A stretch of 64,000 bases of DNA, taken from positions 1 to 64,000 of the forward strand of contig NZ_JWTB01000005.1 in the NCBI RefSeq assembly GCF_000813845.1, in the 5' to 3' direction. Below the pieces are notes generated by a model. The model did not search any database. It was not told where the DNA came from and saw nothing but the letters and a program-made list of their open reading frames with translations. Both the position numbers and the translations under genes were made by a program. This DNA is from Pseudarthrobacter phenanthrenivorans. Its GTDB lineage: Bacteria > Actinomycetota > Actinomycetes > Actinomycetales > Micrococcaceae. This document shows, piece by piece, positions 8,251-17,634 of the stretch (positions are counted from its first letter, which is position 1; the number at the start of each line of letters is the position of its first letter).

Positions 8251-9993
8251 CTACAGTCCCAGGTCTGCTTCGAAGGCGCCTTCTTCGAGGCGTGCCTTCA
8301 GGGTCTGGAGGAAGCGGCCGGCGTCTGCACCGTCCACGAGGCGGTGGTCGTACGTCAGCGACAGGTACATCATGGAGCGGATGGCGATCGAGTCGTCACC
8401 GTTCTCGTCGGCAACCACGACGGGACGCTTGACGATGGCACCGGTGCCCAGGATGCCAACCTGCGGCTGGTTGATGATGGGGGTGTCGAACAGGGCCCCC
8501 ACCGAACCGATGTTGGTGATGCTGAACGTGCCGCCGGACAGTTCGTCCGGGCCGATCTTGCCATCGCGGGTGCGGGAGGCAACGTCGGCGATCTTGCCGG
8601 CAAGACCGGCGAGGTTCAGGTTGCCGGCGTCGGCGATGACCGGGACCAGCAGGCCCTTGTCGGTGTCGACGGCGATCGCCAGGTGTTCGGCGTTGTGGTA
8701 CGTGATTTCCTGCTTTTCCTCGTCGTAGGCAGCGTTGAGCTTGGGGTGCTGCTTGAGGGCCTCGGCGACCGCCTTGGCGATGAAGGGCAGGAAGGTCAGC
8801 TTGGTGCCGTTCTGCGCCTGGAACGAGTTCTTGGCGCGGGCACGGAGCTTGGCAACCTTGGTCATGTCCACCTCGTGGACCTGAGTCAGCTGGGTGGAGA
8901 TTTCCAGCGACTCGCGCATGCGGCGGGCGATGACCTGGCGGATGCGCGGAGCCTTCTGGGTGGTGCCGCGCAGCGACGAGGCGGCCGCACCCGAGGCAGC
9001 CGGAGCTGAGGCAGCCGGGGTAGCAGCCGGAGCGGCTGCGGGAGCGGCCTTCGCTTCAGCGGCGGCAAGGACGTCCTGCTTGCGGATGCGGCCGCCGACG
9101 CCGGTGCCGGAGAGCGAGGAGATGTCCACGCCGTGCTGGTTGGCCAGCTTGCGGACCAGGGGAGTGACGTAGCCGGACTCGGAACCGCCGGCGGACGGCG
9201 CTTCCTGGGCTGCCGGCGCAGGTGCGGCGGCTGCTGCGGGTGCAGCCTGGGGCGCGGGAGCCGGAGCGGCTGCGGGGGCGGGTGCCTCCTGCTTGGGGGC
9301 TTCCTGCTTCGGCGCCTCCTGCTGGGGAGCGGCAGGTGCAGCCTGGGGTGCCGCGGCAGCGGGTGCGCCGGAACCGATGACGGCCAGTACAGACCCTACC
9401 TCGGCGGTCTCGTCCTCGTTGACCCGGATTTCCTGGAGGGTGCCGGCCACCGGGGACGGGATCTCGGTGTCAACCTTGTCGGTGGAGACTTCCAGCAGCG
9501 GCTCGTCCACCTCGACGGAGTCGCCGACGGCCTTGAGCCAGCGGGTCACGGTACCTTCGGTGACGCTCTCGCCCAGTGCGGGGAGGGTGACCTCGTGGCC
9601 TTCGCCGCCGCCGGCAGCCGGAGCTTCCTGGGCGGGGGCTGCTTCGGCAGGGGCCTCCTGGGCGGGAGCTTCCTCAGCCGGTGCTGCTTCGGCAGGGGCT
9701 TCCTGGGCGGGGGCTGCTTCGGCCGGGGCTTCTGCGGGTGCGGAGCCGCCGCCGGAGCCGTCGCCGATGCGCACCAGCGGCGCGCCTACTTCAGCGGTCT
9801 CATCTTCAGCGACCAGGATTTCTTCAATCACGCCAGCTACAGGAGAGGGGATTTCAGTGTCTACTTTGTCGGTGGAGACTTCGAGCAGCGGCTCGTCCAC
9901 CTCTACCCGGTCACCTACCTGCTTGAGCCAGCGGGTGACGGTTCCTTCGGTGACACTCTCACCGAGGGCGGGCAAGTTAACGGATTCAGACAT
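8251..9993 (-). CDS. sucB: Dihydrolipoamide acyltransferase E2 (annotated SucB; probably DlaT-like)
   Basis: This 580-residue E2 has two lipoyl domains, each with [17 protein letters not shown] (lipoyl lysines near residue 43 and near 165). They are joined by Ala/Pro/Glu-rich swinging arms. An E3-binding domain ([15 protein letters not shown]) and a catalytic domain ending in the DHRLVDG active-site motif follow. Annotation pipelines call it succinyltransferase. In mycobacteria and corynebacteria, however, the equivalent protein is the E2 of pyruvate dehydrogenase, with the oxoglutarate E2 activity fused to Kgd/OdhA, so the substrate is uncertain here. It lies downstream of lpdA (E3) and its lipoylation depends on lipB/lipA in this window. 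Start ATG at 9993; upstream in-frame codons lack the conserved sequence. Confidence 0.92.
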   Translation of the reverse strand: MSESVNLPALGESVTEGTVTRWLKQVGDRVEVDEPLLEVSTDKVDTEIPSPVAGVIEEILVAEDETAEVGAPLVRIGDGSGGGSAPAEAPAEAAPAQEAPAEAAPAEEAPAQEAPAEAAPAQEAPAAGGGEGHEVTLPALGESVTEGTVTRWLKAVGDSVEVDEPLLEVSTDKVDTEIPSPVAGTLQEIRVNEDETAEVGSVLAVIGSGAPAAAAPQAAPAAPQQEAPKQEAPKQEAPAPAAAPAPAPQAAPAAAAAPAPAAQEAPSAGGSESGYVTPLVRKLANQHGVDISSLSGTGVGGRIRKQDVLAAAEAKAAPAAAPAATPAASAPAASGAAASSLRGTTQKAPRIRQVIARRMRESLEISTQLTQVHEVDMTKVAKLRARAKNSFQAQNGTKLTFLPFIAKAVAEALKQHPKLNAAYDEEKQEITYHNAEHLAIAVDTDKGLLVPVIADAGNLNLAGLAGKIADVASRTRDGKIGPDELSGGTFSITNIGSVGALFDTPIINQPQVGILGTGAIVKRPVVVADENGDDSIAIRSMMYLSLTYDHRLVDGADAGRFLQTLKARLEEGAFEADLGL

Positions 9994-10053
9994 GTCGTCC
10001 CCGTTCTCCTTATTGATCTTTAGTGCGAATGGTTGCTGCCTTGTTGGAAGCCT

Positions 10054-10083
10054 GGTGCACCCGGCCTGCGCGGCCGGGTGCAC
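10054..10083 (-). terminator. Strong hairpin between lpdA and sucB
   Basis: A perfect stem of about 12 bp joins GTGCACCCGGCC to GGCCGGGTGCAC around a five-base loop, inside the 114-bp lpdA-sucB spacer. It could terminate or attenuate lpdA transcription, or stabilise the sucB message. No U-run follows. Confidence 0.5.
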
Positions 10084-10107
10084 CTGGCCTGGTAATGCTG
10101 TTGAAAA

Positions 10108-11490
10108 TTAGCCGTGCAGCGGCTTTCCGGCCAGCGCCAGGTGGGCTTCGCCGAGGGCTTCGTTCTGGGTGGGGTGGGCGTGCACCAGCTGCGCCACATC
10201 CTCCGGGTAGGCTTCCCAGTTCACGATCAGCTGGGCCTCGCCCACCTGCTCGCCCATGCGGGCACCGATCATGTGGACGCCCACCACGGGGCCGTCCTTC
10301 TGGCGGACCAGCTTGACCAGGCCGGAGGTGCCCAGGATGGAGCTCTTGCCGTTGCCGGCCAGGTTGTATTCCTGGGTCTGCACCTGGTCTTCGCCGAACT
10401 TTTCCTTGGCAGCCTTCTCGGTGTAGCCGACCGTGGCGATCTCGGGTTCGGAGTAGGTGACCTTGGGGATGTTGATGTCCTCGACAACCACCGGCTTCAG
10501 GCCGGCGATCTCCTCGGCCACGAAAATGCCCTGCTGGTAGCCGCGGTGGGCCAGCTGCACGCCGGGAACGATGTCGCCGACGGCGTAGATGTTGCCCACG
10601 CCCGTGTGCAGGCGCTCGTTGGTGATGACGAAGCCGCGGTCGATGGTGATGCCTGCTTCCTCGTAGCCGAGGTTGGCGGTGACGGGGCCGCGGCCAACAG
10701 CGACCAGGAGGAGGTCGGCCTCGAACGTCTTGCCGTCCACCAGGGTGACCTTCACGCCGTCGTCATTCTGCTCGACGCCCTGGAAGAAGACGCCGGTGGA
10801 GAACTTGATGCCGCGCTTCTTGAAGGCGCGCTCGAAGTTCTTGATGATGGTGGCGTCCTCGTTGGGAACGAGGGAGGGCAGGCCTTCAACGATGGTGACG
10901 TCCACGCCGAACGACTTCCAGACGGAGGCGAATTCGACGCCGATGACGCCGCCGCCGAGGATGATGGCGCTCTTCGGGATGAGGTCCATGGTCAGAGCCT
11001 GGTCGGAAGTAATGACCTTGCCGCCGATTTCCAGGCCCGGGAGGGTGCGGGAGTAGGAGCCGGTGGCCAGCACGATGTTCTTGCCCTTGTAGGCGGTGCC
11101 GTTCACCACGACGGTGTCGGTGCCCTGGAGCTTGCCTTCACCTTCGATAACGGTGATGCCCTTGGACTTGATCAGGCCCTGCAGGCCCTTGTACTTGCCG
11201 GCAATGATGCCGTCCTTGTAGGCGTTGACGGCGTTGATGTCGATGCCGTCGAGGGTGACGTTCACGCCGTACTTGGCGGAATCACGGGCGTGGTCGGCCA
11301 GCTCTGCGGAGTGCAGCAGGGCCTTGGTGGGGATGCAGCCGTTGTGGAGGCAGGTGCCGCCCAGCTTGCCTTTCTCCACGAGGCCGACGGTGAGGCCGAG
11401 CTGTACTGCACGCAGCGCCGCAGCGTATCCGCCGCTGCCGCCACCGAGTACCAGGATGTCGAATTCTTGCGCAGTTGCCTGATCGGCCAC
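10108..11490 (-). CDS. lpdA: Dihydrolipoyl dehydrogenase (E3)
   Basis: This 460-residue flavoprotein disulfide reductase reoxidises the lipoyl groups of 2-oxoacid dehydrogenase complexes with NAD+. It shows an FAD-binding GGGSGG at 16-21, the redox-active disulfide GTCLHNGCIPTK (Cys47/Cys52), a second nucleotide-binding GGGVIGVEFAS, and the C-terminal HAHPTQNEAL base motif. Length is typical. It precedes sucB on the same strand. The start is GTG at 11490, with GAGGGAG about eight bases upstream. Confidence 0.96.
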   Translation of the reverse strand: MADQATAQEFDILVLGGGSGGYAAALRAVQLGLTVGLVEKGKLGGTCLHNGCIPTKALLHSAELADHARDSAKYGVNVTLDGIDINAVNAYKDGIIAGKYKGLQGLIKSKGITVIEGEGKLQGTDTVVVNGTAYKGKNIVLATGSYSRTLPGLEIGGKVITSDQALTMDLIPKSAIILGGGVIGVEFASVWKSFGVDVTIVEGLPSLVPNEDATIIKNFERAFKKRGIKFSTGVFFQGVEQNDDGVKVTLVDGKTFEADLLLVAVGRGPVTANLGYEEAGITIDRGFVITNERLHTGVGNIYAVGDIVPGVQLAHRGYQQGIFVAEEIAGLKPVVVEDINIPKVTYSEPEIATVGYTEKAAKEKFGEDQVQTQEYNLAGNGKSSILGTSGLVKLVRQKDGPVVGVHMIGARMGEQVGEAQLIVNWEAYPEDVAQLVHAHPTQNEALGEAHLALAGKPLHG

Positions 11491-11672
11491 TTAAACGCTC
11501 CCTCGCGTGAACGATGACGCGATCAGCGCGCATCATCTGGTCTTGGAACTTGCACTGCCGTGATTATGTCAGCAGGGCAACTCTCTTGCATTTGTGACTA
11601 CCGTGGTTCACCTTAGCGAACCACCTATCCATGCTCCACCTTGGCGCTGCGTTTGTGGAGCGCTTGTGTCCA

Positions 11673-11727
11673 GTGTCACGCGGCTTTGTGGCACAGGGAT
11701 CACTTGCGCCGCAAGGCCGCGTGACAC
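11673..11727 (-). terminator. Long hairpin downstream of pepA
   Basis: Positions 11673-11691 pair with 11709-11727. Twelve base pairs are perfect and the rest pair if G-U is allowed, around a 17-base loop. It lies in the 264-bp spacer between pepA and lpdA and is probably the pepA terminator, although no U-tract follows. Confidence 0.5.
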
Positions 11728-11754
11728 GGCCCGTGGCCCCGCCGGGGCGTAGGC

Positions 11755-13278
11755 TCAGGCCGCGGCCAGGAGGTCCTCGACGTACGCAACCAGGGTGCGG
11801 ACGGTGCATCCGGTGCCCTGCTTGTGGGTGTAGCCGTAGGGGCTGCCGTTGTTGAAGGACGGACCCGCGATGTCGATGTGCGCCCAGGGGATCTGTTCGC
11901 CCGCCTTGTCCTTACCCACAAACTCGCGCAGGAACACGGCGGCGGTCATCATGCCGCCGTGTCGTTCGCCGATGTTGGCCAGGTCCGCCACCTGCGAGTC
12001 CAGGCTGGGACGCAGTTCCTCGGGCAGCGGCATGGGCCAGACCAGCTCCCCCGCGCGGTCGGCTGCTGCCTTGAGCGGCCCGGTGACCGTTTCGGATCCC
12101 ATGATGCCGGCGGTGCGGTTGCCCAGGGCGATGAGCTGTGCCCCCGTCAGGGTGGCGACGTCGATGATGGCGTCCGGGTATTCGCGGCTTGCGGCGACGA
12201 TGCCGTCCGCCATGACCAGCCGGCCTTCGGCATCGGTGTTGAGGACTTCCACCGTTTTGCCGCCGAACATGGTCAGGACGTCGGCCGGGCGCGACGCCCC
12301 GCCGCCGGGCATGTTCTCCGCGATGCAGAGCCAGGCGGTGGCCTTGACCGGGAGGCCGAGGCCGGCGAGGGCCAGGACAGTGTTAAGGACGACGGCGGCG
12401 CCCGCCATGTCGCTCTTCATGTCGCCCATGTTCAGGGCCGGCTTGAGGGAGATGCCGCCGGTGTCGAACGTGATGCCCTTGCCCACCAGGGCGATCTTGG
12501 CGGTGGCTTTGGCAGGGGAGTACTCGACCTTGACCAGGCGCGGCTGGCGGCTGGAGCCCTTGCCGACGCCCATGATGCCGCCGAAGCCTTCCTTCTCAAG
12601 GCGCTTCTCGTCCCAAACGGTGACCTTGACGGGCAGGCCCTTGGCGAGGTCCTTGGCGGCCTCCGCAAACGATTCGGGGTAGAGGTGGCTCGGCGGTGTG
12701 TTGACCAGGGAACGGGTGGCGTTCACGGCCTTGGCCACCAGGCCGGCACGCTTCAGGGCAGCGTCCAGGTCCCCGGTGCCTGGGAGCTCCGTGAAGATCA
12801 CGGCGTTGCGGACCGGGTCTTTGAGCCCGTCCGTGGAGGACCGGAACTCAGTGAAGGAGTAGGCGCCCAGCGCGGCACCCTCGGCCACTGCCGCGACGTC
12901 CTGGACGGTCGCCGTCGGGAATGCCAGGGTGACCGTGGCGAGGCCTGCCAGCTGCCGGACTGCCGATCCCGCTGCCCTGCGCAGCGACTCGCCCGCGGGC
13001 TGCTCTGACGCGGAAACCTTGCCCACGCCGGCAAGGGCCAGGATGCCGGCGCCGGTTTCGGGCAGTCCCGGGAGGCGGACCAGCTGGTCCGCGGCGCCCG
13101 TCACGCCGAGTCCCTTGAGCGAGTCGGCGAGGGCCTCTGCGGACTTCGCCGTCAGCGGGTTGTCCAGCAGGACGGGCCCGTCGCTTCCCTGCCCCACCCC
13201 GATGACCACTGCGTCGCTGGGGTTCCTCTTAAGGTCCCGCGAGACGGTACTAAAGTTGATTTCAGTATTCTTGACCAC
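11755..13278 (-). CDS. pepA: Leucyl aminopeptidase (M17)
   Basis: This 507-residue cytosolic metallo-aminopeptidase releases N-terminal residues from peptides. It could act downstream of the Tricorn-like protease. The C-terminal catalytic domain carries GKGITFDTGGISLKP (metal ligands and catalytic lysine) and the family signature NTDAEGRLVMADG. The chosen GTG at 13278 gives the N-terminus VVKNTEINF and has GAGGA about ten bases upstream. An in-frame start at 13323 would add 15 residues with no support. It is divergent from the PAC2 gene. Confidence 0.94.
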   Translation of the reverse strand: MVKNTEINFSTVSRDLKRNPSDAVVIGVGQGSDGPVLLDNPLTAKSAEALADSLKGLGVTGAADQLVRLPGLPETGAGILALAGVGKVSASEQPAGESLRRAAGSAVRQLAGLATVTLAFPTATVQDVAAVAEGAALGAYSFTEFRSSTDGLKDPVRNAVIFTELPGTGDLDAALKRAGLVAKAVNATRSLVNTPPSHLYPESFAEAAKDLAKGLPVKVTVWDEKRLEKEGFGGIMGVGKGSSRQPRLVKVEYSPAKATAKIALVGKGITFDTGGISLKPALNMGDMKSDMAGAAVVLNTVLALAGLGLPVKATAWLCIAENMPGGGASRPADVLTMFGGKTVEVLNTDAEGRLVMADGIVAASREYPDAIIDVATLTGAQLIALGNRTAGIMGSETVTGPLKAAADRAGELVWPMPLPEELRPSLDSQVADLANIGERHGGMMTAAVFLREFVGKDKAGEQIPWAHIDIAGPSFNNGSPYGYTHKQGTGCTVRTLVAYVEDLLAAA

Positions 13279-13535
13279 AGGGATGAGTCCTCGATTCTCG
13301 AAACGTTCGGGGCAGGGATGCATGTTGGGCGCTCTGCCAAGGGTGTCCCGGATCCGGCCGTTCCGGACGGTTCCCGGTGCGTGCAGGCCCGCTTGGCAGG
13401 CCAGTTCCGATCGTAGCCCTTCCCCGGCGCAGCGGGAGAATTTCCTGAGATGTGCACCACACCGCGCCGCGGAATGCCGGCCGCCCCTGCCGCGTTATGA
13501 ATGATGTCCGCCCGTACCCCTGAAAGGAACATGCC

Positions 13536-14474
13536 GTGCTTGAACGGATTTCCGGCTCCCTGCTGGACCCCGACGCGCTCTATGCCAGCAACATCGAGCT
13601 GTTCCACAGCTCCGAACTGCGCGGGCTGAACATGGTCATGGGCTTCACCGGGTTCGCCGACGCCGGCCACGTGGTCAAGCAGATCAACGCCGAACTGCTG
13701 GACACCCTCGACGCCCAGCCGGTCGCGGTTTTCGACGCCGACCAGCTCATCGACTACCGGTCCCGCCGGCCGCACCTGACCTTCGTCGAGGACCACGTCC
13801 AGGACTACCAGGAGCCCCGGCTGGCCCTCTACCGCCTGGTGGACGGACTCGGCAAGCCATTCCTCCTGCTGGCCGGGTTCGAGCCGGACCTGCAGTGGGA
13901 ACGGTTTGCGCGCGCCGTGGTGAACATTGTGGAGAAGCTCGACGTCAACCTGGTCACCTGGATCCACTCCATCCCCATGCCCGTTCCGCACACGCGGCCC
14001 GTGGGAGTCACGGTGCATGGCAACCGGCCCGAGCTGATCGAGGGCATCTCGGTGTGGAAGCCCACCGTCGAGGTTCCTGCCGCCGTCGGACACATCCTGG
14101 AGCTCCGGCTGGTGGAAGCCGGGCGCAACGTGGCCGGCTACGTGATCCACGTTCCGCACTACCTGGCCGAAGCGGAGTACCCCACCGCGGCCGTTGCCGG
14201 GCTCGAATACCTGGGCGCAGCCACCTCCCTGATGCTCCCCACCGACCGGCTCCGTGAATCGGGCCGGGAAGTCAGCCGCCAGATCGCGGAACAGATCGAG
14301 GCCTCCGAGGAGGTCCAGCAGGTGGTGGCGCGCCTCGAAACCCGGTACGACGAGAAGGCGGACGGCATGGTCCGCCGGTCCCTCCTGGCGAACGAAAACG
14401 ATGAACTCCCGGACGCTGACGATCTGGGCGCCGCCGTGGAGGCCTACCTGGCCAGGGAAAACCCGGGGCAGTAA
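13536..14474 (+). CDS. PAC2 family protein (proteasome-assembly-chaperone fold)
   Basis: This 312-residue protein fits the PAC2 (DUF75) family found in proteasome-bearing actinobacteria. The fold segment contains GFTGFADAGHVVKQ near the N-terminus, followed by VTWIHSIPMPVPHTRP and a conserved HVPHYLAEAEYP segment. A helical, acidic C-terminus ends the protein. Members resemble eukaryotic proteasome chaperones, but the bacterial function is not settled. Start GTG at 13536, with GAAAGGA seven bases upstream. It lies opposite pepA. Confidence 0.88.
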   Translation: MLERISGSLLDPDALYASNIELFHSSELRGLNMVMGFTGFADAGHVVKQINAELLDTLDAQPVAVFDADQLIDYRSRRPHLTFVEDHVQDYQEPRLALYRLVDGLGKPFLLLAGFEPDLQWERFARAVVNIVEKLDVNLVTWIHSIPMPVPHTRPVGVTVHGNRPELIEGISVWKPTVEVPAAVGHILELRLVEAGRNVAGYVIHVPHYLAEAEYPTAAVAGLEYLGAATSLMLPTDRLRESGREVSRQIAEQIEASEEVQQVVARLETRYDEKADGMVRRSLLANENDELPDADDLGAAVEAYLARENPGQ

Positions 14475-14513
14475 GACCGGTCACAGCCGCAGGGTACGCG
14501 GGGAAGCGCCGGG

Positions 14514-14519
14514 CATAAT
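14514..14519 (+). promoter_or_regulatory. -10 box CATAAT for leaderless MFS gene
   Basis: CATAAT differs from the consensus TATAAT at one base and is followed by six bases and the GTG start of the MFS gene. Confidence 0.45.
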
Positions 14520-14525
14520 GAAGGG

Positions 14526-15872
14526 GTGACTGCACCCCGCGCCTGGCTTATCTGGACCATTGGAATTTTCGGGTACCTGGTGGCCGTGGCGCAGCGGACC
14601 TCGTTCGGCGTGGTGGGACTCGAAGCCACCGAGCGGTTCCACGCCACCGCGTCTGCGATCTCCTTCTTCACCGTCCTGCAGCTGCTGGTCTACGCAGGCC
14701 TCCAGATCCCCGTGGGCCTGCTGGTGGACCGGTTCGGCTCACGTGCCATGATCGCCGGCGGCGCCGTCCTGATGGGACTGGGACAGCTGCAGCTGGCCTT
14801 CGCCGAAAGCATCCCAGGCGGGGTGCTGGGCCGTGTGCTGGTAGGGGCCGGCGACGCGATGACCTTCATCTCGGTGATCCGGCTCATCCCGCTGTGGTTC
14901 GCGCCCGCCCGGGTCCCGCTGGTCACCCAGCTGACCGGCATGTCGGGCCAGCTGGGGCAGCTGTTCAGTGTCCTGCCCTTCGCGCTCGTGCTGCACCTGT
15001 CAGGCTGGACCCCCGCATTCCTGATGCTTGCTGGAATGTCCGCCCTCGCCGTCGTCCTGGTCCTCCTCCTGCTACAGGATGCTCCCCCCGGCACCGAACG
15101 TCCGCATGCCCGGCAGGGGCTCCGGGCCACCGGCGCCTCGCTGGCCCGCGCGTGGCGCCAGCCCGGCACCAGGCTGGGCATGTGGAGCCACTTCACCATC
15201 CAGTTCAGCGGCACCGTGTTCGCCATGACCTGGGGCTATCCGTTCCTGATCTCGGGCCAGGGCCTGGACGCCGGCACTGTCGCCGCCCTCATGGCCCTGT
15301 ACGTCGCGGCGGCCATGGCGGTGGGACCCTTCATCGGACGCTTTGTGTCACGCCATCCGCTGCGCCGCTCCACCATGGTCCTGCTGATCGCCGGCGCGAC
15401 CGCCGCAGCCTGGGCTGCGGTGCTGCTGCTGCCCGGACGTGCCCCGCTGTGGCTGCTGGCCGGCCTGGTGGTGGTCCTCGCGGTGGGCGGCCCCGGTTCG
15501 ATGATCGGCTTCGATTTCGCCCGGACCTTCAATCCCGCACACCGGATCGGCACTGCCACCGGGATTGTCAACGTTGGCGGCTTCATCGCGGCGCTGGTGT
15601 CCATCTTCCTCATTGGCCTGGTCCTCGACGTGCTGTATGCCACCGGGTTCTCGCAGGGGGTGCTGTACGGACTGGATCCCTTCCGGCTGGCCCTGAGCGT
15701 CCAGTTCCTCCTGCTTGCCTTTGGCGCCGTCGCCATCCTTGCCTCCCGGCGGAAGGTGCGCCGGCAGATGGCAGCCCAAGGGATCGTGGTGCCGCCGCTG
15801 CGCAGCGCCCTCGCCCGGCAGCGCCGCGAAAGCCTGGCCCGCCGCCGCCAGAAGATCTCCCCGGGCGACTGA
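14526..15872 (+). CDS. MFS transporter
   Basis: This 448-residue protein has the twelve hydrophobic segments of a major facilitator. A basic loop with DRFGSRAMI follows TM2 (MFS motif A region), and RVLVGAGDAMTFISVIRL marks the motif B/C region. The second half contains another large hydrophobic block ending in a basic C-terminal tail (ASRRKVRRQM). The substrate cannot be read from the sequence. The GTG start at 14526 follows the PAC2 gene by about 50 bp and has a leaderless-type -10, so it may have its own promoter. Confidence 0.9.
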   Translation: MTAPRAWLIWTIGIFGYLVAVAQRTSFGVVGLEATERFHATASAISFFTVLQLLVYAGLQIPVGLLVDRFGSRAMIAGGAVLMGLGQLQLAFAESIPGGVLGRVLVGAGDAMTFISVIRLIPLWFAPARVPLVTQLTGMSGQLGQLFSVLPFALVLHLSGWTPAFLMLAGMSALAVVLVLLLLQDAPPGTERPHARQGLRATGASLARAWRQPGTRLGMWSHFTIQFSGTVFAMTWGYPFLISGQGLDAGTVAALMALYVAAAMAVGPFIGRFVSRHPLRRSTMVLLIAGATAAAWAAVLLLPGRAPLWLLAGLVVVLAVGGPGSMIGFDFARTFNPAHRIGTATGIVNVGGFIAALVSIFLIGLVLDVLYATGFSQGVLYGLDPFRLALSVQFLLLAFGAVAILASRRKVRRQMAAQGIVVPPLRSALARQRRESLARRRQKISPGD

Positions 15873-15984
15873 CTGCTCCTCCACAGGGCCGCCCGGCGCG
15901 GATTCCAGCCGGCTGTCTCCGGACTTGTCCACTTACACGCCGTGCTGCCTTCTGCGCGCAGGACCCTGGGCCGATGCTGGAGCC

Positions 15985-17310
15985 ATGACAGCTCCCGAAC
16001 GATTGACAGTCCGCGGCCCGGAAGACATCCTCGGCTTCATTCCCCATTCCCTGGGGTACTGGCCGGACTCAAGCCTGGTGGCCATGACACTGCACGGCAC
16101 GACACTGGGCGCCACGCTGCGGCTCGACCTCCCCGGGCCCGATGGACTGGCCGACCCCTCCGCTTTCGCCTGTGCCGTCCGCCGCTACCTGGAGTCGGAC
16201 CGGGAAGCGGACGGCGCGCTGCTGGCCGTCTTCACCAGTGACGCGGACATGGGTCCGCCATCGCCCTATGACCTCCTGGTGTCCGTAGTGGAGTCCGTCC
16301 TGGACCAGGCCGGGATGCCCGTCCGCGATGCCTGGTACGTCGGTGACGCCTACTGGCGGGACGCGTGGTGCACCGATGCCTCCTGCTGCCCTCCCCAGGG
16401 GCGGCCCGTCCAGGCCATCAGGGACAGCACGCTTAACACGGAGATGGTGTACCGGGGCAGCAGCGTGGGTCCGGCGCCCCGTGCCAACAGCAGGCCCGCA
16501 GCAGCAGTCCCCGCCATGCACCTGGCAGCCGTCCGTGAGGCCCAGGCCCGCTGGGAACAGGTCCTGGCCGGGCGGTCCAGGAACCGGGCACAGTTCAATG
16601 CGGTGCTCGATTTCTGGCTTATGCTGCTGACCGGGGCCACAGACCAGGCCTGGACAGCGGATGTCGAGCGCGATGCCTTCCTTCGCGCCACACTGCTTGT
16701 GCCTGCCTGGCGCGACGCCGTGATGGTGATGGCAGCCGCCGGCAGGCAGGCTGCCCTCTCCGGCGCCGAACAGTTCGGGATCTTTGTGCACGGGGACGCG
16801 GAGACGGGCAATGCCCCAGCGGTGGTGCCGCCGCTGCTCCCCGCCAAACGGCCGGGCCGGCGGCTTCCGGCGGAACAAGGGTGGTCCAAGGCCATGCGGA
16901 AATCCGCACCCGGGGCGGCGAACGGTGTGCCTGGCGCCGGCGCTGTTTCCAGCCGGGCTCCCGCCGGCTATGGCGAGGTCCTGATGGGCGCGGCACCCGA
17001 CGTTCCGGACTGGGTGGCCCTGGGCGCCCTGGACCGGACCCTCGGCGAACTTGCGGTCTTTGGCGGGCCCGCGGCTGCAGCGGCGTTGACACTCCGCGGG
17101 TGGGTGGCATGGTGCCGTGGCCGGGGCTCCTACGCAGCCGCGTACCTGGGCGGGGCCCTTGAGCTGGAGCCCGGATGCCGCCTTGCCGAGCTCCTGCTGG
17201 AACTGGTGGGCCGGGGAACGCTCTGCGGCTGGGCTGCACGCAAGGACTCGGCCTGGCAAAAATTCCAGGCCGGCCCTGCAGGGGCGGCGGGAGAGGAGGA
17301 GGTGTTCTAG
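15985..17310 (+). CDS. DUF4192 family protein
   Basis: This 441-residue protein begins TAPERLTVRGPEDILGFIPHSLG; the G-F-x-P-x-x-S-L-x-x-W/Y-P motif is characteristic of DUF4192, an actinobacterial family of unknown function. No membrane segment or signal peptide is visible, so it should be cytoplasmic. The C-terminal part (YAAAYLGGALELEPGCRLAELL) looks like tetratricopeptide-type helices. The ATG at 15985 opens the conserved sequence. A GATGCT six bases upstream is a weak leaderless -10. Confidence 0.82.
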   Translation: MTAPERLTVRGPEDILGFIPHSLGYWPDSSLVAMTLHGTTLGATLRLDLPGPDGLADPSAFACAVRRYLESDREADGALLAVFTSDADMGPPSPYDLLVSVVESVLDQAGMPVRDAWYVGDAYWRDAWCTDASCCPPQGRPVQAIRDSTLNTEMVYRGSSVGPAPRANSRPAAAVPAMHLAAVREAQARWEQVLAGRSRNRAQFNAVLDFWLMLLTGATDQAWTADVERDAFLRATLLVPAWRDAVMVMAAAGRQAALSGAEQFGIFVHGDAETGNAPAVVPPLLPAKRPGRRLPAEQGWSKAMRKSAPGAANGVPGAGAVSSRAPAGYGEVLMGAAPDVPDWVALGALDRTLGELAVFGGPAAAAALTLRGWVAWCRGRGSYAAAYLGGALELEPGCRLAELLLELVGRGTLCGWAARKDSAWQKFQAGPAGAAGEEEVF

Positions 17311-17634
17311 CCGGACGGCAACCGGCCTGGGCAGTGCAGCCAGCGGGCACCGGAGCACCCTGGCGGAGCGGGAAAGGGGGCGGCGGCGGGAACGGATGAC
17401 GGATGGGGAGGCCGGATCCGGGCAAATCATGAGACAATGGATGCCGAGACCCGGTTGGGTCCGTGTATCGAGTGCTTGTAAACGGCCCGCAAGGGAACAT
17501 TACAGCCGCTCCGGGAGTTGTCTTAAGTGACTCTGCCGGCCGTGGTGGCGCTTGGTTTTCACCACGGACTTGACAGGGTCATAGTGGTGTTGCCCGTATG
17601 GCGATTCCACAGACCACCGCTAGAAAGGTTTTCT
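17311..17634 (+). promoter_or_regulatory. 324-bp regulatory region upstream of sigA
   Basis: No convincing gene lies here; frames starting at 17437 (14 codons) and 17441 (29 codons) are possible but unsupported leader peptides. The region holds a GGAAC-N18-GTT element (listed separately). It also has an 8-bp inverted repeat CCGTGGTG/CACCACGG (17540-17547 with 17560-17567). An isolated TTGACA lies at 17570-17575 without a good -10 at normal spacing. Confidence 0.5.
17494..17519 (+). promoter_or_regulatory. Candidate SigR/SigH-type ECF promoter for sigA
   Basis: GGAAC(A) at 17494-17499 is separated by exactly 18 bases (17499-17516) from GTT at 17517-17519. This matches the consensus for the thiol-oxidative-stress sigma factors SigR of Streptomyces and SigH of mycobacteria. 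Transcription would start near 17525, about 110 bases before the sigA start. Confidence 0.5.

Noticed and set aside
9200-9760. Repetitive DNA in sucB as a possible VNTR or CRISPR-like array.
   Set aside because: It encodes the Ala/Pro/Glu swinging arms and the duplicated lipoyl domains, normal for E2 proteins.
17437-17530. Short frames of 14 and 29 codons before sigA as leader peptides.
   Set aside because: Neither has a ribosome binding site or recognisable attenuation structure, and they overlap the predicted ECF promoter.
17570-17602. TTGACA upstream of sigA as a standard housekeeping promoter.
   Set aside because: No acceptable -10 lies 16-19 bases downstream; only TATGGC occurs, at 21 bases.
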